Positions 1 through 8,908 of a DNA stretch of 41,333 nt are shown here, one piece after another. A program made the position numbers and the translations under genes. The first letter of the stretch is position 1. Each line of letters begins with the position of its first letter. The notes under the pieces are model-generated. The model saw only the letters and a list, made by a program, of their open reading frames with translations. It was not told the origin of the DNA and did no database searches. The stretch comes from Coemansia sp. RSA 922 (taxonomy: Eukaryota > Kickxellomycota > Kickxellomycetes > Kickxellales > Kickxellaceae). The stretch spans positions 1 to 41,333 of the forward strand of contig JANBQS010000068.1 of assembly GCA_027577415.1 (NCBI GenBank), written 5' to 3'.

Positions 1-186
1 CTCGCAACTCAAGCTGCACGTGAGCCGCAGACCATGGAGCCAATAGCATCTAATCAGACGCGACAGGCACGCGTTTTTTTTCTTCAACGCGCGTTGCATT
101 CTTTGCACTTTGTTTTCTAGACAAGCTTTTTTTATTCCTCAATTATCTTTTGAATTTTTCTTTGCGCATTTGTTGGCAAAACAAGA

Positions 187-3100
187 ATGGTCTCTGACAA
201 CGAGCAGCCTTCTGCTCCTGTTCTCGGCGATGGAGGCGGGTTTAACTTGGCCTCGTCCACTTTGTTTGGCGCTCAACACAATTGCGCAGCACCCGTAAAC
301 GAGGTGTCTGATGGCGGTCTGGACAAACCCAGGGCCTCTGTACGCTTCGACCCGCTGGCCCAGCTGCTTGGCTCCGACACTGAGGAAGATTCTACCGACG
401 CCGTTGGAGATAGCGATAGCGAGATGGGAGATAAAGAAAACAGTCCGGCTAGTCGTCCATCTCTGCCCCTTTCCTTCACGCACGCTGCAATTCTAGGCGC
501 ACAAACTACCGACGATGAAGAGGAGGAGGCGCCTGTGTTGGCCAACCAGAAGCGTAGACCTTTTAGTGCTGCGCGGTTTGCTCTGAATAACGGCGATAGT
601 ATAGTGGCTAGACTGGCGTCGTCGCGTCGCAGTAGAGCTGTTTCTGATAGCTCTTCTGAGAATGAGGATGAGCCGCCATTCCAGCTTAATGGTCCCCGGC
701 AGCGCACAATGTCTAGTCTGCGTATTGACTCTGGCTCTGAATCTGATGATCTACTTGTATCCAAAGCCGCGTCGCCCCCGCCGCCAGTTGTCACAGCCAA
801 GCCGAAGAAGCCTCGGGCGCCTCGCAAAAAGGCTGTTGCTGAGGGAGAAGTCGGTGCCGAACCTAGGGAGCGCCCAGCGTCTAAAGCGGCTATGGCCAAG
901 ATTCATCAGGAGACTGAGCGCCTGGTGCGTGAGACCGCTGTCCTCATCAATCCCTTGGATTACACACAACGGCTGACCCTAGACGACTTTTTCGCCCGCT
1001 TCGATCTCTATGCCGCCAACGCCACCAACACCACACCCGACTCATCAGCCACTGTTCAGTCTACGCTCAAGTCAGCGAGCCTTCTGCAGCACACATTCCA
1101 TTACGAGTCGGATTCTGGCGACTACGAAGTAGAAATTGTCGATGACGACCATATTGCTCCCGCATTGTCGGGTCGCACTGCTGACATTTTGTCTCCGATA
1201 AAGTCGCCAGCCTCTTCTTTGAATGTGCGTGGCCCTAAAACTGCTGATCTAGACTCTATTCTCGAATATGCGTCTCAGCCGCTACATTCTTCTGTGCCTG
1301 CTTCTAATGCTATGCGTCCGCCTACTGATGGCCCGATGGGCTTGAAGCAGCTTAATGGCGCATTGCTGCGCGCCATGTATCAGCAGGACGAGGAAGCCCT
1401 GCGAGCAGCTGCCGCGAGCGCTTGTACTGCTACTGCCGTTGAGCCTATTCAAGACGTCGATGATACTGGTGATGGCGATGATATTGGTGATGGCGACGAT
1501 ATTGGCGATGGCGAAGATGTGGATCATTCTGGCGAGTCGGATAGCGACGTTGGGTCGGGTTCTGACAGTGAGCTGGAGGACATTAACTCTATTCTTAGTC
1601 CGCGGATCAAACGGCGTCCTGCTCCGGTCATTTCTGATGAGGACGATGATGAGGATGAGGACGAACCCGTTGCGCCAGTCGTTAGACCGCCGTCTGAGCC
1701 CGAACAAAAGACACTGCCGCCATCTGATGTTGCTACTGGTTCTTCGGATAAGGGTAAATCAAAGTTCTTGGGAATGTTCAAGATGCCAGCCGCCAAAAAC
1801 ACTACCACGGTCGTTAAGCCGCGGCCTGTGCTGGTTGCGGCCACGGCCACGCCTCTTGAGCCTAGTCCGCCTGAGCACCCGGTAGCTGTGTCGCAGGATC
1901 TCCCGTACCTTTTTTCGTCGCAGATTGGCCGGGTTGGCGATACTCAGGACTCGCTGCTCATGACGCCGGCCGAGGATGTGACTGGTACTCGCCAGTGCGA
2001 CTCTCTGATGGACACACAGGCGGGATTCATGGGTCACTTGGAGCAGTTCCCCGATTACCAGGAGACCCAGCCAACGCAAATGATGGAAGGCAATGACGAT
2101 GGTGAAGAGGTGGGTCGGATCCAACAAACGCAGCCTACGCAGCTTACTGTGGCTACTGATGGAGATGCTGGCCAAGATGACTCGCTGCTGCCGACGATGG
2201 TCCGTCGGGCTCTAGTGCCGGGCGCAGGAGATAACGACTCAGATGCGTCTGCCGAGGAAGAGGAAGACGAAGTTGTCGATGACGACATGGAAGAAGAGGC
2301 TGGTGACTCGTTGTCGCCGCAGCATGTGGCTCCTGCTGGGCGTCTCTTAAGGAGGGGAGACATTGTGGCGCAACGCAAGCAGAGGCGGCGGGACGCCAAG
2401 CGCTCTGAGTTTGTCGAGGCCGAGGCGGAAGAGGGTGATAGCTCGGACTCTGACGGCGTGACCAAAGGCGTGGGTCCGCGCAAGTTCAACTGGGGCGATG
2501 GCTTGGCGCCCAAGCCCGGGGCTGGTTTATCTGATGATGAGGAGGAGTATGACATGGATTCTGATGAAGAGGAAGCCGCGCTGCTGGCCGACCCGATGAT
2601 CAACAACGAAGTGGACGAGAACGCATCTGAGGGAGACGAGGCGATCCGAGAGCTGCACCGGCAGCGAGACTTTGACGAGGACGAGCGCAACATCCAGACA
2701 CTCTACAACGACATTACCACTGGTGCTCTGAAGAACCGGGTATCTAGAAACCGCACCGGATTTGCGCTAGCTGATGACGAAGATTACAATGATCGGCAGA
2801 CTAGAGCTGAGCGCATGGAGGAGCGGGCTAGGATGAAGCGCAAGCTGCTTGCTCGCGAGATCCATGATAAAGATTTGGCCGAGATTGCAAAGAACCCGGA
2901 GACTGCTGCGTTTGCCCGTGCTGCGCTCATGCGACCACCGCCGCCAATTAGTGGCGGTAGTGGGATGGAAGACGATGAGATGCTGATGTTGCCTGGCGAT
3001 GATGCGTTTGAGCTTGAGGAGATTGTCGATGACCGTCATTTGGCCATGACTGTACAGCAGCAGTTGATGCGCACTAGAATGCGCGTGGAGAGCGATGACG

Positions 3101-3402
3101 AGGATAGTGTTATGGCTGCGGTACCAAAGGCTCGTATTGCTGGATCGTCGCAGGTTAGCTCGTTGACTGACTCAATGCCTATGGATGAGCTTGATATGGA
3201 TGGCGGTGCGTTTTCGTCGGTTGCTGTCGAGAAGCTTATTGTTCGCCGCCGTACGCTGCTGGCTGCTGGGAAAGAAGATGGTAGTGGTAAATTTGCGCCG
3301 CTACATCGCACTTCGTCTTTGTTGAAGCGGCCGGGCACTACACTGCTAGGTGCTACGGCTAAGCGACTGAACGTTGCTAGCAGCGACAAGAATGTTCTTT
3401 GA
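187..3402 (+). CDS. MRC1: MRC1/claspin-like replication checkpoint mediator
   Basis: Intact 1071-aa reading frame from the first ATG after a pyrimidine-rich leader. Mrc1/claspin travels with the replisome and, when phosphorylated by Mec1/ATR, passes the stalled-fork signal to the effector kinase. The conserved MRC1-type block lies at about residues 765-916: it opens with RKFNWGDG, continues through a very acidic stretch and YNDITTGALKNR, and ends in a basic helical segment before AAFARAALM. An SQ/TQ cluster, the usual target of Mec1/ATR, is visible at about residues 585-652 (DTQ, ETQPTQ, QQTQPTQ). The rest is acidic, Ser/Asp-rich and low complexity, as in the family; the length is close to yeast Mrc1 and human claspin. 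Identification rests on the domain and the SQ/TQ cluster, because the N-terminal half is too diverged to align by eye. Confidence 0.85.
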   Translation: MVSDNEQPSAPVLGDGGGFNLASSTLFGAQHNCAAPVNEVSDGGLDKPRASVRFDPLAQLLGSDTEEDSTDAVGDSDSEMGDKENSPASRPSLPLSFTHAAILGAQTTDDEEEEAPVLANQKRRPFSAARFALNNGDSIVARLASSRRSRAVSDSSSENEDEPPFQLNGPRQRTMSSLRIDSGSESDDLLVSKAASPPPPVVTAKPKKPRAPRKKAVAEGEVGAEPRERPASKAAMAKIHQETERLVRETAVLINPLDYTQRLTLDDFFARFDLYAANATNTTPDSSATVQSTLKSASLLQHTFHYESDSGDYEVEIVDDDHIAPALSGRTADILSPIKSPASSLNVRGPKTADLDSILEYASQPLHSSVPASNAMRPPTDGPMGLKQLNGALLRAMYQQDEEALRAAAASACTATAVEPIQDVDDTGDGDDIGDGDDIGDGEDVDHSGESDSDVGSGSDSELEDINSILSPRIKRRPAPVISDEDDDEDEDEPVAPVVRPPSEPEQKTLPPSDVATGSSDKGKSKFLGMFKMPAAKNTTTVVKPRPVLVAATATPLEPSPPEHPVAVSQDLPYLFSSQIGRVGDTQDSLLMTPAEDVTGTRQCDSLMDTQAGFMGHLEQFPDYQETQPTQMMEGNDDGEEVGRIQQTQPTQLTVATDGDAGQDDSLLPTMVRRALVPGAGDNDSDASAEEEEDEVVDDDMEEEAGDSLSPQHVAPAGRLLRRGDIVAQRKQRRRDAKRSEFVEAEAEEGDSSDSDGVTKGVGPRKFNWGDGLAPKPGAGLSDDEEEYDMDSDEEEAALLADPMINNEVDENASEGDEAIRELHRQRDFDEDERNIQTLYNDITTGALKNRVSRNRTGFALADDEDYNDRQTRAERMEERARMKRKLLAREIHDKDLAEIAKNPETAAFARAALMRPPPPISGGSGMEDDEMLMLPGDDAFELEEIVDDRHLAMTVQQQLMRTRMRVESDDEDSVMAAVPKARIAGSSQVSSLTDSMPMDELDMDGGAFSSVAVEKLIVRRRTLLAAGKEDGSGKFAPLHRTSSLLKRPGTTLLGATAKRLNVASSDKNVL
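1459..1518 (+). repeat. 18-bp coding tandem repeat (DDIGDG)n in MRC1
   Basis: About three imperfect 18-bp units encode DDTGDG-DDIGDG-DDIGDG-ED at residues 425-444 of the MRC1-like protein. The unit keeps the reading frame and adds acidic charge, so copy number could vary between strains without breaking the gene. Confidence 0.7.
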
Positions 3403-3580
3403 TATGTTTTCCACTTTATGTTTTTTTATTTGAAAAGATATTTTGACATGTACGAACATGTAGTTGTAATTGAGAGGATTTCTTGCTGAGAACCAAGCCC
3501 GGATTTTGGCTGTTTGAAAAAAGCGAGTAGGCAAAATCGCTGCAAGCGTACTTTTCCTTCCTCTCTCTCAAAGTAAGAAT

Positions 3581-3603
3581 TATAAAATGAGAGCCTGGCA
3601 GCC
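3581..3603 (+). promoter_or_regulatory. Core promoter of family gene 1 (TATA + CTGGCAGCC)
   Basis: TATAAAA at 3581-3587 lies 137 bp before the ATG at 3718 and is followed by CTGGCAGCC at 3595-3603. The same pair at the same spacing precedes family genes 2, 3, 6 and 7. Only 315 bp separate the MRC1 stop from this ATG, so the distal CCAA-N3-TTGG and TCAAAGG modules seen at genes 2 and 3 are absent. Confidence 0.7.
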
Positions 3604-3717
3604 CTGCTACATTTCCTCTCCATTTCTCAAAAATAATCTGCTCACCTCCACTACTAAACCAGCTTTTTACTAGCATATACATCCAATCCAGTACTACCTA
3701 ATTGATAAAAGTTGATA

Positions 3718-4119
3718 ATGTCAGAGCCAGCTCAAAACGAGTTAAAACCTGTGTATATGCTAGAAAATAATGGCAAAACTAACATGGTGATTAGATACTA
3801 CTTGCAGGAGAAAGTATCGCCATTTACAATTACAGAACATTTATGTAAGGTACAACCTAGCCAGAGTACGGACAGGAGTGAAAATAAGCTATTACAGCAG
3901 GACCTATGACAAAGTTCCCGGAATTGAATGTGTTGGGAAAGAAATAACTGAAAGTGAGATTGTAATACTATGGTGGGGGAGGTGGAAAGAATGAGATAGA
4001 AAATTAAAGCTGCTATTAACGAGTCAATTGGGCAGCCAATTTATACATTTGTCATTGAAGGTGAGGAGAAAACAGAGGTATCAAAAATGATGAGGCTTTA
4101 TAGTCTATTGTATAAGTAA
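3718..4119 (+). pseudogene. Family gene 1: broken copy of the small W-x-G family
   Basis: The frame opens at ATG 3718 (MSEPAQNELKPVYM) and matches gene 2 through the YYLQEKV...FTITEH block, then hits a stop at 3907-3909. Similarity resumes in another frame at about 3870-3990 (GKEITESEIVILW, against EEITESEIVIVW in gene 2), and again after a further shift to a stop at 4117-4119. At least two frameshifts and an internal stop therefore separate it from its tandem neighbour. The 3' flank (4130-4200, GTTGCCTATACACTGGGATT...) is also shared with gene 2, so genes 1 and 2 are a direct duplication. The biochemical role of the family is not known. Confidence 0.8.
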
Positions 4120-4469
4120 ATTGATAGTTGCCTATACACTGGGATTGGTTTCCACCATGAACAGAAATAGCGACATATTAGATTAAACGTATTTTAAGTA
4201 CATAGATGTATTCTTGCAGCTAGACTGTGTAAGTCTTCATATTACCTTGTTGAGAACTACCACATTTGCTTGGCCCATTTTTCTTTTTTTTCTAGTCATT
4301 GGTTTACAGAATAAATATACGTTTATAATAAGTGTTGAGTTGGTAGGGAGGGAATTCAATTTTCTTTTCTTTTAGAAATCCGAGAGAACAAAGTATCCAA
4401 CTGTAGCATTTTGCCCCCAGCCAATAGTTGGAGTGCACCATCAAAAGTGCTGAATTCGGTTGCAGTGGG
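4120..4469 (+). promoter_or_regulatory. 3' flank of gene 1 and distal promoter module of gene 2
   Basis: No gene is seen here. The first part is the 3' flank duplicated after gene 2. From about 4365 comes a distal module: a TTTTAGAAAT stretch, GAGAACAAAG-like sequence and the 11-bp palindromic element CCAATAGTTGG at 4421-4431. The same ordered module recurs at 5868-5935, and on the other strand at 27605-27680 and 28812-28900. In this copy it is separated from its TCAAAGG array by the inserted LTR at 4470-4787. Confidence 0.65.
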
Positions 4470-4787
4470 TGTTACTTAGTGAGCATAGCGAACTTGGAGC
4501 GTAAAGAATATAATAGATATAAGCATATATAAAAGTGAGAACAAGTGTCTACCTCCGGATGCTGACGGGTTAATGTTTATATAGCCTTTTTCATGGCCCG
4601 TTTCCATAGACGGAAATACGCCTTTCCCACTACCCTTAGTGTCGCTGTGCTGTGCCTCTTTGTAGGTGGGCGATCATCTATCGATGGTAGGGCATTTGGG
4701 CATTGCAAGTCCAGGACATCCGGCAAGTGTGTGTCATCATCAGACTGATCATGTGGGCCGTCGCGCTGTGCAATGACGTGCGTAACA
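4470..4787. mobile_element. Solo LTR (318 bp) with 4-bp target duplication
   Basis: The element begins TGTTAC and ends GTAACA (a perfect 6-bp terminal inverted repeat of TG...CA type) and is flanked by the direct repeat TGGG at 4466-4469 and 4788-4791. A TATATAAAAG box at 4526-4535 fits an LTR promoter. The paralogous promoter of gene 7 on the other strand (about 28770-28800) reads straight through the equivalent site without the insert, which gives an empty-site control. There is no coding capacity, so this is a solo LTR left after recombination, or less likely a MITE. Strand cannot be fixed; the internal TATA suggests +. Confidence 0.8.
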
Positions 4788-4800
4788 TGGGCAAAAACTG

Positions 4801-4870
4801 GGCAAAAGCCAGGCAAAGGAAATCAAAGGCAATCAAAGGCAATCAAAGGCAATCAAAGGCAATCAACAGG
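4801..4870 (+). repeat. Tandem 10-bp TCAAAGG array upstream of gene 2
   Basis: Four exact copies of the 10-mer AATCAAAGGC occupy 4821-4860, with degenerate units on each side (AGGCAAAGGA before, AATCAACAGG after). The 10-bp period puts each TCAAAGG on the same face of the helix. Arrays of the same core lie at comparable distances before genes 3, 6 and 7, so this is probably a regulator-binding array. Confidence 0.8.
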
Positions 4871-5079
4871 CCAAGCATTGCTCCACCTGCTTCGAAATTT
4901 GCTTGCCCACACTTGGCATGCCAGAAATAGCACTGGAAAGAACTTAATGTAAAGCAGCAATATAAATGTGACGTCAACGAGTGGTGCCAAAGAAAACCAA
5001 AAGAAAAAAGTAGGAAGGCTAGTTGAGCAGCAGAAAATTCAGCAGGGCGTCTTCCCTTGCTCCCCCTCTCGGAAAGAGG

Positions 5080-5102
5080 TATAAAACGAGAGCCTGACAG
5101 CC
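5080..5102 (+). promoter_or_regulatory. Core promoter of family gene 2
   Basis: TATAAAA at 5080-5086 lies 137 bp before the ATG and is followed by CTGACAGCC at 5094-5102, one mismatch from the CTGGCAGCC of its paralogues. An imperfect hairpin CTCTCGGAAAGAG sits directly before the TATA box and recurs at gene 7. The 5' leader also shares CACCTCC(A)TTACTAAACC with genes 1 and 3. Confidence 0.75.
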
Positions 5103-5216
5103 CTGTCGCATCTCTCCCTTTTTCCTTATTCAATAATCTGTTCACCTCCATTACTAAACCAACTTTTTCTTACCTATACATCCAATCCAGTACTACCAAT
5201 TGATATCTAGTTGAGA

Positions 5217-5600
5217 ATGCAAGTGAAAGCTCCACCTGGTATGAAATATGTGCACATACTTGAAAATAAAGGCGACACTAGCACCTTGTATAGATACTAC
5301 TTTCAGGAGAATGTAAGAACATTTACTATTGAAAATCATTTCTATAGGTTACAATCCAACCGGGGTAGGTGTGAATTAAAATATTTCAGCATAAGTAATA
5401 ACACAGCTTCCGAAATTCCAGTTCCCAAGGAGGAAATCACTGAAAGTGAGATTGTGATAGTATGGAGGGGTGGTGAAAAGGATGAGAGTACAATAATAGC
5501 TACTATTGAACGTGAAATTACTAAAAAGCCAGCTGAAATTTTTGTTGTTCTTAGCGATGGTGTTATAAAGACATTGTCCGAATATGAAGCTGCTTCATAG
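5217..5600 (+). CDS. Family gene 2: small W-x-G family protein, 127 aa, unknown function
   Basis: Intact 127-aa ORF starting at the ATG of MQVKAPPGMKYVHILE; the in-frame TTG six bases upstream is not needed. Its closest relative in the window is gene 7, which shares MQVKAP, the YRYYFQE-V-TFTIE-HF block and the end SDGVIKTLSE. Visible family features are an N-terminal strand (KYVHILEN), a second strand (LYRYYFQ), a helix (TIENHFYRL), then TESEIVIVWRGG, which carries the family signature of a hydrophobic strand ending W-x-G, and a last strand containing SDGVIKTLSE. There is no signal peptide or membrane segment, so it is probably intracellular. I recognise no known domain. It lies in an AT-rich paralogue cluster, expressed from its own TATA promoter; the LTR insertion may alter its regulation. 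Confidence 0.8.
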   Translation: MQVKAPPGMKYVHILENKGDTSTLYRYYFQENVRTFTIENHFYRLQSNRGRCELKYFSISNNTASEIPVPKEEITESEIVIVWRGGEKDESTIIATIEREITKKPAEIFVVLSDGVIKTLSEYEAAS

Positions 5601-5867
5601 TTTATTGCATAAGTAAATTAACATAGTTGCCTATACACTGGGATTGGTTTCCAACACAAACAGCAATAGCGACATATTGGATTAAACGTATTGTAAGCAT
5701 AAGTGGAGGCTGTTGCTGTTAGACCGCACAAGCCCTTCAATCACCTTGTTGAAAATTAACATTTACTTGGCCCATTTTTGCTCCATTTCTTAGTTATTGG
5801 TTTACAGAATAAATTTACATTTATAAGAACAGTGTCGAGTTAGTAGGGGATATTTCAATTTTCTTCT

Positions 5868-6048
5868 TTTCTTTTAGAAATTTAGGAGAACAAAGTCCTC
5901 AGCCATGGTGGCATTTTTTCTCAGCCAATAGTTGGTGTTCATGGCCAGAGGCTGAGCAAAAAAGCAGTTAAAGGTCGCCAAAGACACTCAAAGACAGTCG
6001 AGGGGCAAAGCTTTGCCCAATTTGTCAAAGGTAGTCAAAGGACAAAGC
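5868..6048 (+). promoter_or_regulatory. Distal promoter module and TCAAAG array of gene 3
   Basis: The module has the same order as upstream of gene 2: TTTTAGAAAT (about 5872), AGGAGAACAAAG, CCAATAGTTGG at 5925-5935, then degenerate CAAAG/TCAAAG units spread over 5969-6048, including GTCAAAGG and AGTCAAAGG. A perfect 16-bp palindrome built from the same core, GGGCAAAGCTTTGCCC, lies at 6003-6018. No insertion interrupts this copy. Confidence 0.65.
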
Positions 6049-6376
6049 TCTACTCAGCTCACTTCCAAGGATGCTTTTCCATGCCAACTTGTCTAAAAAT
6101 AGACAAATAACAGCCAAGAACTAGCGCATAGACACGTTATTGAGTGAGTACAAAAAGAAAAATAAGCAACAAGCTAAAAAAGCACCAGCACATAGATTCG
6201 TCATTAAGCATGTGCTAAAAAGAACAGAAAGCAAAGAGCTAATGTAATCCAGCACATAGTCACGTCATTGAGGGTAAGAAGAAAAGAAGAAGAAACAACA
6301 AGTAGGAAAGCTAAGCTACTATTGAGTAGACAATTTGTAGCCAAGTGCATTTTGCCTTGCTCCCCCGTGAAGGAGG

Positions 6377-6397
6377 TATAAAAAGTGTCTGGCAGCC
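6377..6397 (+). promoter_or_regulatory. Core promoter of family gene 3
   Basis: TATAAAAA at 6377-6384 is 123 bp before the ATG; CTGGCAGCC follows at 6389-6397. The leader repeats CACCTCCACTACTAAA and ends ACGTAAAATGCC, matching the start region of gene 6 (ACGTAAAATGCC on the minus strand). Confidence 0.75.
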
Positions 6398-6499
6398 ATT
6401 CCAAACTCTCTTCCTTTCTCCTTATTCAAGCATCTGTGCACCTCCACTACTAAATCTGCTTTTTTAAGCAACCAACATTTTAACGTGTTACCACGTAAA

Positions 6500-6956
6500 A
6501 TGCCAGGACTTAGCACATATAAAACAATATATGTGTATGTACGTTACAATAATGGATCCACTGCTTTCACAGTATACATCTGGAATGGAGATGCACCCTG
6601 TCAGACAATTAGAGAGCACATTAGGAGTAGATCAGAGACATCCATTGATTGGGCGGATTATTCTATTTGGTTACTAAACAAACAAGCAAACAGAATCACT
6701 TAGCCAAATATCAAGCACTGTTAATGCTAGTGTTGATGTTGATGTTGATAATAGTGTTGCAGATGCAGTTAATGATGCATATATACCATCCAACCCACCT
6801 GTTTTGATATTGTGGAATGGCACCTTTAACGAAAATGGTGCAAAGCAAGCTGTCGCAGATGAGCTTTGCTGGTTAGCATTCCAACAGTTCAATGTCTTGG
6901 ATGACAATGTTACTGACATGGATGATACACTCAGAGGATTAGATGAAATGGATTAA
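6500..6956 (+). pseudogene. Family gene 3: frameshifted W-x-G family gene
   Basis: ATG 6500 (MPGLSTYKTIYVYVRYNNG) gives a frame that stops at TAG 6701-6703, just after DYSIWLLNKQ. Family similarity continues at once in the +1 frame (SQISSTV..., then PPVLILWNGTF with the W-N-G signature) to TAA at 6954-6956. Gene 6 (WSDYSIWLYNRR ... PPILILWIGDF) is the intact collinear relative and shows that both halves belong to one protein of about 150 aa. A one-base indel is the simplest cause. The second half contains an Asp/Val repeat (VDVDVDN). Programmed +1 shifting at the ACT-TAG-C stop is possible but unsupported. A sequencing error cannot be excluded. Confidence 0.75.
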
Positions 6957-7785
6957 TATTATTTAGTCTGTTGTCCTTAGTGTATATAGGCAACTGCTAG
7001 CTTTGTATAGCGTTTATTGCAGACATGCGGTTGCACTGCTACCAGAAATAAGATATGCTGTTTGTCCAACTTTTCATTATTGAATATACCTCTATAGTTT
7101 GTAGTTTATTAAATAAATATGCACGTGGAACAGCCAAAATCAAGACAAATCGTGCAAGCCCTGTTATTCTCTTCAAAATAAAAATCTGAAAGCCAAACTA
7201 TGCAGTTGTGGTCATAGCTATGGCTTTTTATACTCTTACCTAATAGCTGGTGTCCTAGGACAAATGTGTTTAACGGATGGGCAGCGAGGCCAAAAAAGGG
7301 GGGCTTTGAAAACTGGCAAAGGACTAAAGTCTCTCCCCAACCACCTTTGAAAGCGGTTCACTCTCGTGGAGCTTGCCAAGAAAAACGTGTTTAGCTGTTA
7401 AAAGATAATTAATGACGAATCCAAGGACAGGCTCCAAAGGAAGCCTCCGAAAGACGCAAAGACCACTTTTTAGAACAGCCTGGCAACAAACGCACACACT
7501 CAACCAATGTCTAGCCAATAAACAATGACATCATAGAGACTAAGAATAGACACCAAATAAAGGAGAAAAAAAATCCAATTATTGTTGGGAAGCTATACTG
7601 CGGTAGCGGACGACACACGACCAAATGTTAGAAGTACAAAAAGAGTGCCTTGTGGCCAAGACCTTTTTTCTCCTCTTTTATTTTTAACACACATTTGCAA
7701 AATTATTTTCTTTTTCTGCCACCTAGTCACTTTTTAGTGCTCTACACTCACCAGTTTAGTAAAAACCAGCACCTTAGAACGTATC
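6957..7785 (+). promoter_or_regulatory. Gene 3 3' flank and promoter of gene 4
   Basis: No gene is seen. 6957-7200 is AT-rich 3' flank with AATAAA-like signals (AAATAAATA at about 7111). From about 7270 begins the gene 4 promoter, which is duplicated before gene 5 (from about 8395): CAAAGG-type units at 7305-7325, a highly conserved block GACGAATCCAAGGACAGGCT at about 7412, two CCAAT boxes around 7505 and 7515, GACATCATAGAGACT, GGAAGCTATACTGCGGTAG, and a degenerate TATA box TACAAAAAGAG at 7635. Confidence 0.6.
7270..7645 (+). repeat. Direct repeat, copy 1 (promoter of gene 4)
   Basis: This segment aligns with 8395-8775 almost continuously, with short indels and scattered substitutions. Much of the middle (for example AATCCAAGGACAGGCTCCAA and CAACCAAT..CTAGCCAATAA) is identical or nearly so. 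Together with the downstream genes this defines a tandem duplication of about 1.1 kb period. Confidence 0.8.
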
Positions 7786-8211
7786 ATGCCAAGTATCACA
7801 TACTCTCTTAATAGTGACGAACCAAAACCTGCGTATGTTTTTATTCATTTCGACAGGAACAACTTTAACGTAATGGACAAGTACAACTTTTATAGACAAG
7901 TAAGCAGTAAAAAAATATTGAAAAATAGTACAGATGACACAGCTCTGCTTACTACTGATGCGGTGTATTCACTTCACTTGTATGATCTTGAGCACGAAAC
8001 ATTTACACATCTAATCCCCAATTCTGATGCAGTTCCTTTAGCAGAGCTGCTGTCCCTGAATGTTAATATATATGGTGACTCGGTGCTGGTATTGTGGAAT
8101 GGCGTGTTTAGTGTGGACTCAGCAATGGCTTGTATGTTAGGTGAATCTAGTTATTCACTACGTAATTTTCAGGTTGATAGTCAGGGTGGAATAACAAGAT
8201 TGATGGGGTGA
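7786..8211 (+). CDS. Family gene 4: small W-x-G family protein, 141 aa, unknown function
   Basis: Intact 141-aa ORF beginning at ATG 7786 (MPSITYSLNSDEPKPAYVFI); the context CGTATCATGCCA around the start is identical to gene 5, which supports the choice. Family landmarks: strand AYVFIHFD, then DKYNFYRQVS, an AVYSLHLYD strand in the middle, and DSVLVLWNGVF, the W-N-G signature, near residue 105. The C-terminus holds a short helix and a strand ending GGITRLMG. No signal peptide, membrane segment or known catalytic motif is seen. Its nearest relative is the adjacent gene 5, with which it shares only roughly a third of residues by eye although the promoters are nearly the same. Confidence 0.8.
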   Translation: MPSITYSLNSDEPKPAYVFIHFDRNNFNVMDKYNFYRQVSSKKILKNSTDDTALLTTDAVYSLHLYDLEHETFTHLIPNSDAVPLAELLSLNVNIYGDSVLVLWNGVFSVDSAMACMLGESSYSLRNFQVDSQGGITRLMG

Positions 8212-8908
8212 TCATCGTGACAGAGAATTATTAGACCTACAAAACTCATAAATAAAACTTTCTAGGACCACAGTTTTTTTAAACCAAATTATTTAAAAAT
8301 AAAAATGGCATAAAATAAACCAAAACTTGGAGAGGTTGTTTAAGGAGGGTTTTTTTGTGCAAACCGCAATAAATCAGCTTACTCTCAGTGTGTTTAGTGG
8401 AAGGACAGCGAGGCCAAAAGGGGGGCTTTGAAAACTGGCAAAGAACAAAGGTCTCTCCCCAACCACCTTTAAAAGCGCTTTGCTTTCGTGGGGCTCGCCG
8501 AGAAAAACGTGTTGAATAGTTGTTAAAAGAGAAATAATGACGAATCCAAGGACAGGCTCCAAAGGAAGCCTCCGAAAGAAGCAAAGAGCACTTTTTGAAC
8601 AGCCTGGCAACAAATGCACACACACCCAACCAATTTCTAGCCAATAAACAATGACATCATAGAGACTTTAAGAATAGGCACCAAATAAAAGAGAAAAAGG
8701 AAAATTTGAAAATATTGTTGGGAAGCTATACTGCGGTAGTGGACACACGACCAAATGTTAGAAATATAAAAAGAGTGCCCACCCCGCCTACCAAGACATT
8801 TTTTATTCTTCATCCTGACACACACTTCCAATCATCCACACTTTGATACCACCTAGTATTATTGATCTATACGAATCAATTAGGAATTACCAGCACTTTG
8901 AACGTATC
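8212..8908 (+). promoter_or_regulatory. Promoter of gene 5 (direct repeat copy 2 at 8395-8775)
   Basis: No gene is seen. After an AT-rich 3' flank of gene 4 (AATAAAAC at about 8252), 8395-8775 repeats the gene 4 promoter block by block: GGCCAAAAGGGGGGCTTTGA, GACGAATCCAAGGACAGGCT (about 8540), the paired CCAAT boxes (about 8630-8645), GACATCATAGAGACT, GGAAGCTATACTGCGGTAG. Here the TATA box is perfect (TATAAAAAGAG at 8765) and lies 144 bp before the ATG. Confidence 0.7.

Noticed and set aside
4821..4860. CRISPR-like reading of the 10-bp array
   Set aside because: Units are contiguous with no spacers, and the context is a eukaryotic promoter; a binding-site array or minisatellite fits.
7270..7645. 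Transposon explanation for the repeated promoter of genes 4 and 5
   Set aside because: No terminal repeats or target duplications bound the repeat, and it continues into similar genes, so a tandem gene duplication explains it better.
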